Below are positions 16,801 through 23,393 of a stretch of 64,000 bases of DNA, in pieces. A program made the translations under genes and the position numbers. Every line of letters starts with the position of its first letter. Positions within the stretch are counted from its first letter, which is position 1. Under the pieces are notes generated by a model that was not told the DNA's origin, made no database searches, and was given only the letters and a program-made list of their open reading frames with translations. This DNA comes from Soonwooa buanensis (GTDB taxonomy: Bacteria > Bacteroidota > Bacteroidia > Flavobacteriales > Weeksellaceae), in NCBI RefSeq assembly GCF_900167905.1, contig NZ_FUYZ01000004.1, forward strand, positions 93,711 through 157,710, read 5' to 3'.

Positions 16801-18554
16801 TAAATGGACATTTGGTGTTGAAGGGCGCTAATCCTTTTATATCGATGAAGTCAATAACATTTAATGGTGTAGTTGAATATGCAAATTTAGGGGATCAAAA
16901 CTTTATAGCAGTAGATGGAACTGGAGCGGTTCCAGTTTCAACATATTATAACCTAACAATCTCAGGTTCTGGTGTTAAAACTGCAACAGGTACAACAACG
17001 GTTAATAATATCGTTAATGTTGTAGCAGGTGAGTTAAAACTTCCAAGAACAAATAATAATGTGGCAGCTAATAATGTCTTGGTTGCTAAAAAAGGTGTTA
17101 ATGTAGCTGCAGGTGCTTTGTTAACCTTAGAAAATAATTCGACATTAATGCAAGATACGGATGCTGTTAATAACGGTAATGTAATTGTAAATCGTGAAGC
17201 AACTGTCCCATCTACTCAATACAATATTTGGTCTTCGCCAGTTAAAGCTCAAAAATTATATGAGCTATACGGTACGGCTGGTTCTGTGCCAGCTGGTACG
17301 GTGATGGAGTATATCACCAAGAGTGATATCTTTAAGCCAATTGTAAACCCTAACGTAACTTCGGACTTTGCTAAAGGCTATTCTGCAAAAGGTTTAGCGG
17401 ATAATGCGAGTGGTGCTGTTACTGCAGTCTTTAAAGGTGTGCCTAATAATGGTGAGCCGAGTGTTCCGTTAGTTTTAAGTGTAGAAGGCAATCGTTTTAA
17501 CGCGGTTGGTAATCCTTATCCGTCTAACTTGGATCTTAACATTTTATATGCTGACAATACATCATCTAATGTTTCAGGTATCAAGAATATTACGAATCTT
17601 GTAAGATTTTGGGATAATACTAACAATAATATAACATGGCAGCAAGGTAGCAGTTATAGTGGTAACAATTATGCAATCTATAATCTAGATGCCGAATTGG
17701 GGGTGCCAGCAACAGGGGCTGCTAGTGGTGGTGATCCTACAAAAATTCCGGATGGTATTGTTAAGCCAGGACAAGGTTTTATGGTGAGAGCCAACACAAG
17801 CGGTGACAAGGTGCTTAAGTTTAACAACGGTCAACGTTTAGCTTCTGCACATGCAAATACACCGTATTATAAAAATAGTAGCAATAAAGATCGTTTTTGG
17901 TTAGCTTTAGAAACACCGGGTGCTATTGTTAACACCATTGCAATCGCATATAACGATTTGGCGACAAACAATAATGATATCTATGATACTTCGATTTTGG
18001 ATGCTAACAATAGCGATCTATTCTACTCGTTAAGTGATAACCAATACAAGCAAGCGATCCAAAGTAGAAAAGGAGGTTTTGCAGATACAGATGCTGTTAA
18101 GCTTGGTGCTAAATATTACAAAGCTGGTACACATAAGATAAAAGTTATTAAGAAAGATGGCGTCTTCGAAGGTGGACAAAATATTTATCTACACGATAAA
18201 GTGCTTAATAAATATATCGACCTAACGACTGAGGCTTATAGTTTTGATGCTAGCGCTAGCAGTAACGATACGCGTTTTGAGATTGTCTACAAACCGGGCG
18301 CAGTTTTAGGAACTGTAGATACACAGTCCAAAGATGCTGTTATTGTTTACAAAACAAGTGATGCTTTTGTCGTGTTGTCGAAAGCGGATGCTATTACAAA
18401 AGTTGAATTGTATGATATGAATGGTCGATTGATTCAAGTCAATGATAAGGCTGCTAAAGAGCAAAAATTATCACATGAGACTTTATCTAACGGGGCGTAT
18501 CTATTAAAGATTAGTCGCGGTCAAAATGTTGAGGTTAAGAAAGTTCTAAAATAA
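13872..18554 (+). CDS. Giant T9SS-exported protein with YDG/MBG-type domains
   Basis: The protein has 1560 residues from the ATG at 13872, which exposes the signal peptide MKTHLYSLKLFLFVLLASFS. Visible order: a jelly-roll, cleaved-adhesin-like domain (to about 235), an Ig-like segment, two YDG-type repeats at about 485-576 and 577-660 (each with KTYDG), a bacterial Ig/MBG-like segment (about 660-740), a beta-helical stretch, then the ~530-residue module shared with the protein at 366-4364, and a C-terminal T9SS type A sorting domain (KVELYDMNGRLIQV ... NGAYLLKISRG). It should be a cell-surface or matrix adhesin. The neighbouring small gene and the exopolysaccharide locus fit a surface-matrix role, which is inferred. 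Confidence 0.87.
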   Translation: MKTHLYSLKLFLFVLLASFSVKGWGQLTLGTSPYQQNFDGIESGLPTGWTISNGATNTTLGTSATLTTTKTKWSSTASQFANFASATSLVSTSTEIQQENSTNRALGVRQSGSFGDPGASFMLRIANTTGKSNFNLSFKMQSLDAATGRTVTWKVQYGLGNNPTSFVDLTTVPTTFATSSTWGSTNVSVALPAAVSNVTQNVWIRIVALSASTGTGGRPTSAIDDVSLSWSSATTSILDVTPAGPLSFVAINNSPASTSQDVVINGSNLTPISAQQYVDAILESYSNSATEHFEFSIDGGTTYTNWEELPIVSGTINKTLKVRLKANQSIGTYTDKIVFTYTGTTAPFTIIKELVLNASVTGAKLTATPATLSGFTYIYGSGPSLVQSFTLTGAGLSGTGSASLLPGNHWEISSDNGVSWHSYADNGITLNNYAGTSQTIQVRLKKGLDFGTYDNGSNDIVAITYSGSGVTSNDVSLSGNVVKKALTVENLTVENKTYDGNNDATIGGTATLGGVVDSDDVSLVGTATGTFDTKNVGNDKIVTINGFSLVGTKASNYTLTQPTKTANIIVKNITISTPIIAPKTYDGTTTTGTITLGTITGLVGSETLGVTAVGNYTDANVGVDKTANIVYTTADGNNGGLKNNYSTLSDATALGDITKAEQVITMLGTLTKYLGNPDFSPATSTSSANPITYTSSNSAVATVVNNQIHLVAIGSTVIKASQAGSDNYNAATDKEMNLTVEVNKDVYRSNKSGNWNDPTTWFASSDGLTGWTQATSAPAANNVVYIQSSHNVTLTQNESCKDLHISKGTSSSNPTLGKVILDVYSLDLYGKLRTYYASIGGIPGTSSTNGYSVYPFTANTGGRLNVVGTSRNLTVSGEWGAMITTPAPASGFMPVEINMNNGETLFLNTSVKFSDLKVVSGNVDAKTNTISVDQGTSTSISPNISIESGATVISSATSTNNKVFQATGTKAGGDLTLNGHLVLKGANPFISMKSITFNGVVEYANLGDQNFIAVDGTGAVPVSTYYNLTISGSGVKTATGTTTVNNIVNVVAGELKLPRTNNNVAANNVLVAKKGVNVAAGALLTLENNSTLMQDTDAVNNGNVIVNREATVPSTQYNIWSSPVKAQKLYELYGTAGSVPAGTVMEYITKSDIFKPIVNPNVTSDFAKGYSAKGLADNASGAVTAVFKGVPNNGEPSVPLVLSVEGNRFNAVGNPYPSNLDLNILYADNTSSNVSGIKNITNLVRFWDNTNNNITWQQGSSYSGNNYAIYNLDAELGVPATGAASGGDPTKIPDGIVKPGQGFMVRANTSGDKVLKFNNGQRLASAHANTPYYKNSSNKDRFWLALETPGAIVNTIAIAYNDLATNNNDIYDTSILDANNSDLFYSLSDNQYKQAIQSRKGGFADTDAVKLGAKYYKAGTHKIKVIKKDGVFEGGQNIYLHDKVLNKYIDLTTEAYSFDASASSNDTRFEIVYKPGAVLGTVDTQSKDAVIVYKTSDAFVVLSKADAITKVELYDMNGRLIQVNDKAAKEQKLSHETLSNGAYLLKISRGQNVEVKKVLK

Positions 18555-18602
18555 ATTTTTAGCGCAAATTAATAATACGTGTGATAATTAAAATGTATTT
18601 TT

Positions 18603-18610
18603 TATCTTTA
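18603..18610 (+). promoter_or_regulatory. -7-like box for the small PID-CTERM-like gene
   Basis: TATCTTTA is one mismatch from TAnnTTTG and lies 21 nt before the ATG at 18632, so the small gene may be transcribed separately from the giant gene upstream. Confidence 0.4.
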
Positions 18611-18631
18611 CACCGAAATAATTTTCAGAAA

Positions 18632-18907
18632 ATGAATAGATTAATCCTATTTTGTTTTATCACCATTGGTTTTCTAGGTTCAGCACAATATGCTGATCAA
18701 GATAATAGATTCAATAAAGCTAATGTCGAACAACAAGCTCCTAATACAGATGCTACAGCTAATGCTGGTGGAAATGGAGAAGATGATGGTGAGAATCCAG
18801 GTAATGCTGGAGATGCGCCTATCGATGACTATATCCCAGGGCTTATGTTATTAGGAATTGGTCTCGTTGCATATTATGGCTATCGACAACAACAACTAAA
18901 ATCTTAA
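18632..18907 (+). CDS. Small exported protein with a PID-CTERM-like C-terminal tail
   Basis: The protein has 91 residues from the ATG at 18632. It has a signal peptide (MNRLILFCFITIGFLGSAQ), a low-complexity middle rich in Asn, Gly, Asp and Glu, then a tripartite tail: the motif PIDDY, a hydrophobic segment (IPGLMLLGIGLVAYYGY) and a short end with Arg and Lys. This resembles the PID-CTERM sorting tails of Flavobacteriia, in which small proteins end in PID + hydrophobic helix + basic residues. It lies 78 nt after the giant T9SS gene and just before the exopolysaccharide locus. Role unknown; the tail assignment is from memory of the family pattern. Confidence 0.65.
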   Translation: MNRLILFCFITIGFLGSAQYADQDNRFNKANVEQQAPNTDATANAGGNGEDDGENPGNAGDAPIDDYIPGLMLLGIGLVAYYGYRQQQLKS

Positions 18908-18917
18908 TAGTTTATAT

Positions 18918-18948
18918 AAAATCCGAAACCTAGGTTTCGGATTTTTTT
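18918..18948 (+). terminator. Rho-independent terminator
   Basis: A fully palindromic 28-bp stretch (AAAATCCGAAACCT and its complement) is followed by seven Ts. It ends the T9SS/PID-CTERM unit. Confidence 0.9.
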
Positions 18949-18949
18949 A

Positions 18950-19336
18950 TTTATGATATAAAATTCTACTGTAAGAAAATGACTAAACGAAATTATAGTG
19001 GAAGACAATAATAGCTTTGTTTTCAGCATTACTTTTATATAGATTAGCTTTAGGGCTTGTTGAGGTTTTATTGTAAAGGGCTAGCAATAGGCTCTTGGTG
19101 ATGTTGGTTTTTTGTAGGCTTTTGTCACCTTTAATAACTGTGAATAAACTATTTGTTATAAAATACACAATATTTATTAATACTTACGTTAAAATATTAT
19201 AAAATATTATTAAAAATTTTTAGAAAACTATCGTGTAATAGTGTAAATTTGTTTCCATTAAAATATTCAATCTATTTTAAGTGAAACGTAATGTTTTAAT
19301 GAAGATTAAGTAAAAATTAATGTTGTTGTGTCCTAA
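18950..19336 (+). other. Leader region of the exopolysaccharide locus
   Basis: The 387 nt hold no convincing gene; a 61-codon minus-strand frame has no family features. The distal half is AT-rich and holds the promoter box at 19244-19251. The expected transcript would carry a leader of about 80 nt. Confidence 0.5.
19244..19251 (+). promoter_or_regulatory. -7 promoter box of the exopolysaccharide locus
   Basis: TAAATTTG matches the -7 consensus exactly, 85 nt before the first gene. I cannot see a convincing -33 TTG box at the usual distance. Confidence 0.5.
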
Positions 19337-20473
19337 ATGGAAGAAAAGATTTGGCTTTCGTCCCCCCACATGGGCGGCTCAGAAAAAAAATATATTGAAC
19401 AAGCATTTGATGGTAATTGGATTACATCTTTAGGTCCTAATATTTGTGGTTTCGAAGAAGATATACAAGATTTTCTGGGTGAGGGTGTGCATGTTGCAGC
19501 GGTCTCGTCAGGTACTTCTGCGCTCCACTTGGCTTTAATATTATTAGGCGTCCAAGCGGGAGATGAGGTATTGTGTCAAAGTCTCACCTTTGTGGCGTCC
19601 GCTAATCCAATAATCTATTTGGGTGCGAAACCCATATTTATTGACAGCGAAGAAGAAACTTGGAATATTTGTCCGATCGCTCTAGAGGAAGCAATTTTAG
19701 ACCGAATAAAACATGGGAAAAAACCTAAAGCCATAATTGCTGTAAGTCTTTATGGTATGCCCTATAAAGTCAACGAAATACAAGCTATTGCTAGCAAGTA
19801 CGACATCCCGCTTATCGATGATAGTGCCGAAGCGCTTGGCAGTAGTTATAAGGGAAGAAAGTGTGGTACTTTTGGAGATTTGTCGATTGTCAGTTTTAAT
19901 GGTAACAAAATAATAACGACATCGGGCGGCGGTGCATTGATTGTTAAAGATAAAGCAAAGCGTGATCGTGCTGTATTTTTATCAACACAATCTAAAGACG
20001 ATGCGCCACATTATCAACATTCTCAATTGGGTTATAATTACCGATTAAGTAACGTAAGTGCTGGTATTGGTCGTGGACAGATGGAAGTTCTTGAAGATCG
20101 CATTATGCAACGTCGTGAGAATCATAATTTTTATGTTGAGGTTTTTAAGGATATACCTGGTGTATCACTTTTGACAGAGCCTAACGAAGATTATTTTTCA
20201 AACTATTGGTTAACTGCTATATTGGTTGATCCTAAGATAACTAATTGTAATAGAGAGACCATTAGATTGGCATTGCTAAATGAAGGTGTTGAGTCGCGGC
20301 CACTTTGGAAACCTCTGCATTTACAACCTATCTTTGAGAATTGTAAATTTTATGGAAAAAGTATTGCTGAAAATTTATTTGAGCACGGTCTTTGCTTACC
20401 CTCGGGTTCGAATATGACTATGATGCAAAAAAATCGTATAAAAGCTATTTTGCAAAATGTACTTGGTGTGTAA
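19337..20473 (+). CDS. DegT/DnrJ/EryC1/StrS sugar aminotransferase (PglE-like)
   Basis: This PLP enzyme probably transfers an amino group to the C4 keto group of a UDP-4-keto-6-deoxy-HexNAc. It has 378 residues, with NWITSLGP near the start, SSGTSALHLAL (about 57-67), DDSAEALGS (about 160-169) and the PLP lysine Lys191 in FNGNKIITTSGGG. It is followed 69 nt later by the WbpM/PglF-type dehydratase that would make its substrate, so the pair resembles the first steps of bacillosamine synthesis. A perosamine- or fucosamine-type product cannot be excluded. It is the first gene of the locus. Confidence 0.82.
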   Translation: MEEKIWLSSPHMGGSEKKYIEQAFDGNWITSLGPNICGFEEDIQDFLGEGVHVAAVSSGTSALHLALILLGVQAGDEVLCQSLTFVASANPIIYLGAKPIFIDSEEETWNICPIALEEAILDRIKHGKKPKAIIAVSLYGMPYKVNEIQAIASKYDIPLIDDSAEALGSSYKGRKCGTFGDLSIVSFNGNKIITTSGGGALIVKDKAKRDRAVFLSTQSKDDAPHYQHSQLGYNYRLSNVSAGIGRGQMEVLEDRIMQRRENHNFYVEVFKDIPGVSLLTEPNEDYFSNYWLTAILVDPKITNCNRETIRLALLNEGVESRPLWKPLHLQPIFENCKFYGKSIAENLFEHGLCLPSGSNMTMMQKNRIKAILQNVLGV

Positions 20474-20542
20474 ACAGGAGCTAATGTAAAGGGATTCTGT
20501 TAAAAAAAAGAAAAGTTAATTTTATTTTGCAATTAAATAATT

Positions 20543-22480
20543 ATGTTAGGAACAGGCTTAGGAAAGCGTATCTACACAGGAGATAATCTTATTAATATTT
20601 CGGATATACGCTATTTGCCCAGATGGGTAGTCTTTATTATTGATATTTCGATATTAATAGTTTCTTTATTGCTAACCTATTTTGTGATAATGAAAATGAA
20701 GTCGCGTCCATACGATGTTTTCAATTATACACAAGTTTCTGTAATGACTGTGGGGATCAATGTGCTCTTTATGTATTTGTTTAAAACTTACGCAGGCGTT
20801 ATCCGACATTCTACTTTTATAGATTTATTAAAAATAATGTTGTCATGTCTTTGTACAGCAGCAGTTTTATTTATATTAAACCTTTCGTTTATTACTTTCC
20901 GTGGAGAGAAGATTTTATTAAATTCTTTTATAGCATTGTATTTTCTGATATCTGCAATGTTTTTATTTATGTTTCGTCTTGTCGTGAAGGAAGTTTTCCA
21001 TTTTGCGAGAGAGATATCGAGGAGTGATCTCAAAAAACGTATCATGGTACTGGGTACTGATGAACAGTCTATAGCTATTGCAAGAGCTATTCTTGATAAT
21101 CCAAAGCTTCCTTATCATGTTGTGAGTTTCATAAGTACACAGGATAGCACGGTTGGTATTGGTCTTCCAAAAATTTTGGGAAAAACAATTGTAAGCAAGG
21201 ATTGGTTTCTTAAGAATACGAAAGAGGATCTTGATATCGAAGGGGTTATCATGGTAAAGGAGTCTTTTGAAAAAGAAGCTATGGACGAGTGGATAGGCTA
21301 TCTTCTCGAGAAAGATCTAAGAATATTGAAAGCGCCATCTGTACAAAAATTACGTAGTACGGATAATGCTAACTTTATTAAGACTGTACAGATAGAGGAT
21401 CTACTCAACAGAAAACCTATTAGATTGGATAACGAGGAGGTTAAAAAAAGACACTTTAATCGTGAGGTTCTTATTACGGGCGGCGCAGGATCTATTGGAT
21501 CCGAGATTATTAACCAAGTTGCAAAATATTCTCCCTCTTTGGTTGTTGTTGTCGATCAAGCTGAAACACCATTGTATGAAGTCGAATTGCAGTTGCGAGA
21601 AAAATTCCCGCATGTTAAGTTTGTATTTGTACTGGCCGATATTTCGAATAAACAAAGAATAGAACCTTTATTTAAAAAATATAATTTCTCCATGGTATAT
21701 CATGCTGCAGCATACAAGCATGTACCGTTGGTAGAGAGTAATCCGCAAGAAGCAGTAAGAGTCAATGTCTTAGGTTCAAAAAATTTGGCTACGCTTTCTA
21801 GTCAATATAATGTCAACAGATTTGTAATGGTCTCTACCGACAAGGCCGTTAACCCAACTAATGTTATGGGGGCTACCAAACGTGTGGCAGAATTATTTGT
21901 ACAATCTTTACAAAATCTACCAGAGAATAAGACGAAGTTTATCACAACAAGGTTTGGGAATGTTCTTGGGTCTAATGGATCAGTTATCCCACATTTTAGA
22001 AAACAAATCGAGAAAGGCGGACCAATTACCATCACCCATCCTGATATTGTACGTTATTTTATGACTATTCCTGAAGCTTGCGAATTGGTTTTGCATGCTG
22101 GTATTATGGGGAATGGGGGCGAAATCTATGTGTTTGATATGGGGCAACCAGTTAAGATCTTAGATTTGGCTAATAGAATGATTAAACTTTCAGGTTTTGA
22201 ACCAGAGACTGATATCAAAATTATTTTCACTGGTCTGCGCCCTGGAGAAAAATTGTATGAAGAGCTTTTGAGTGATGATGCAAAAACACTTCCCACTAAT
22301 CATGAAAAAATATTAATATCAAAAGATCCTGTGATGAGTTTTGAGGATATTAATGGTTTGGTTATGGATATGTTAGCTAGTTTGGAGACAGATACAAAAT
22401 TTGAAGCAGTTGCTAAAATCAAAACGATAGTAAAGGAATTTAAAAGTAATAATTCGGAATATGAATCGTTAGATAAATAA
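20543..22480 (+). CDS. Membrane-bound UDP-HexNAc 4,6-dehydratase (WbpM/PglF/CapD family)
   Basis: The 645-residue protein has four N-terminal membrane helices (about 28-50, 65-85, 100-117, 124-145), a first Rossmann-like domain (MVLGTDEQSIA, about 168) and the catalytic SDR domain with ITGGAGSIGSE at 311-321. The active site STDKAVNPTNVMGATK (431-446) has Met442 in place of the usual SDR tyrosine with Lys446, as is typical of this family. It converts UDP-GlcNAc to UDP-2-acetamido-2,6-dideoxy-4-ketohexose at the inner membrane. It feeds the aminotransferases of the locus. Confidence 0.9.
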   Translation: MLGTGLGKRIYTGDNLINISDIRYLPRWVVFIIDISILIVSLLLTYFVIMKMKSRPYDVFNYTQVSVMTVGINVLFMYLFKTYAGVIRHSTFIDLLKIMLSCLCTAAVLFILNLSFITFRGEKILLNSFIALYFLISAMFLFMFRLVVKEVFHFAREISRSDLKKRIMVLGTDEQSIAIARAILDNPKLPYHVVSFISTQDSTVGIGLPKILGKTIVSKDWFLKNTKEDLDIEGVIMVKESFEKEAMDEWIGYLLEKDLRILKAPSVQKLRSTDNANFIKTVQIEDLLNRKPIRLDNEEVKKRHFNREVLITGGAGSIGSEIINQVAKYSPSLVVVVDQAETPLYEVELQLREKFPHVKFVFVLADISNKQRIEPLFKKYNFSMVYHAAAYKHVPLVESNPQEAVRVNVLGSKNLATLSSQYNVNRFVMVSTDKAVNPTNVMGATKRVAELFVQSLQNLPENKTKFITTRFGNVLGSNGSVIPHFRKQIEKGGPITITHPDIVRYFMTIPEACELVLHAGIMGNGGEIYVFDMGQPVKILDLANRMIKLSGFEPETDIKIIFTGLRPGEKLYEELLSDDAKTLPTNHEKILISKDPVMSFEDINGLVMDMLASLETDTKFEAVAKIKTIVKEFKSNNSEYESLDK

Positions 22481-22488
22481 CTTTATAT

Positions 22489-22496
22489 TATATTTG
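22489..22496 (+). promoter_or_regulatory. Possible internal promoter before wza
   Basis: TATATTTG matches the -7 consensus exactly and lies 23 nt before the wza ATG, inside the 39-nt gap after the dehydratase gene. It could start a separate export/assembly transcript. Confidence 0.5.
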
Positions 22497-22519
22497 CAAA
22501 TTAAGAATAAAAATCGCTT

Positions 22520-23326
22520 ATGAAAAAAGTTTTCTACATGGTTTTGCTTGGTGTATTATGTTTTAATTACTCTTGTAAATCAAAAGAAAATATTAACTAC
22601 TTAAAGAATATTGAGAATGTTGCAATAGAAGCCTCTTATAGTAGTGTTAACAAGACAACTATCCAACCAGGAGATAACTTAATTATAAAAGTTAGTGCGA
22701 ATGATATGGATGTGGTTAAACCATTTAATCAATCAATGTCATCGAGTGAAACCTCTCAATATTCGCAGTCGAGTACTAACCTCCCGACACAAGCTCAAAC
22801 CTCCGTTTCTGGACCAACATATACCGTTGATTCTAACTATGATATTGACTTTCCGGTAATAGGTGTTGTTAATACAAGGAGCAAAACGATTGAAGAACTT
22901 AGTTCATTCTTAAGGGATAAGGTATCTCGCTATGTTAAAAATCCTTCGATTAATATTAAAAATACTAACTTTAAAGTAACTGTGCTAGGTGAAGTTGACA
23001 AACCTGGCTATTATATGTTGCCTGATGGACAGACCGCTACAATTTTTACAGCACTGGGCATGGCTGGTGACCTTACGATATATGGGGAACGTGAGAATGT
23101 ATTATTAGTAAGAAATGTTGATGGTCAAATGACAAAACAATATATTAATCTTACAGATGCGAACCTTTTCAATTCTGATTATTTTCAGTTAAAGCAAAAT
23201 GACGTTATCTATGTTAATGCCAATAAAGCAAAACAAAACTCTTCTTGGTTTGGACCTCAGACAGGAGTTTGGATTTCGGTAGCGTCAGTATTGGTAACAA
23301 TTTTAGCCTTGGTAATTAAGAAGTAA
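22520..23326 (+). CDS. wza: Outer-membrane polysaccharide export lipoprotein (Wza family)
   Basis: The 268-residue protein carries a lipoprotein signal with Cys19 (LCFNYSCKSK). A Poly_export domain follows (about residues 45-125: TTIQPGDNLIIKVSANDMDVV ... YDIDFPVIGVV), then an SLBB domain (VTVLGEVDKPGYYMLPDGQTATIFTALGMAG, about 155-185). It ends with a hydrophobic helix (WISVASVLVTILALVI), a possible membrane anchor. It forms the outer-membrane exit channel for the polymer. A hairpin with a T-run starts within the stop codon. Confidence 0.92.
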   Translation: MKKVFYMVLLGVLCFNYSCKSKENINYLKNIENVAIEASYSSVNKTTIQPGDNLIIKVSANDMDVVKPFNQSMSSSETSQYSQSSTNLPTQAQTSVSGPTYTVDSNYDIDFPVIGVVNTRSKTIEELSSFLRDKVSRYVKNPSINIKNTNFKVTVLGEVDKPGYYMLPDGQTATIFTALGMAGDLTIYGERENVLLVRNVDGQMTKQYINLTDANLFNSDYFQLKQNDVIYVNANKAKQNSSWFGPQTGVWISVASVLVTILALVIKK

Positions 23327-23362
23327 TTAAATGTTTCTAGACATTTAATTACAATTTTTTTT
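23323..23362 (+). terminator. Terminator-like hairpin between wza and wzc (possible attenuator)
   Basis: A perfect 12-bp inverted repeat (23323-23334 with 23341-23352, 6-nt loop) is followed by AATTTTTTTT. It lies within an otherwise continuous operon, in the 67-nt gap between wza and wzc, so it probably lowers transcription into the downstream genes. Confidence 0.8.
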
Positions 23363-23393
23363 AGACACTGTTTAAGTGTAAAAGTAATAGAAG

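Noticed and set aside
18983..19168. 61-codon minus-strand frame in the leader of the exopolysaccharide locus
   Set aside because: No homology pattern, no promoter, and it starts in AT-rich DNA that looks like leader.
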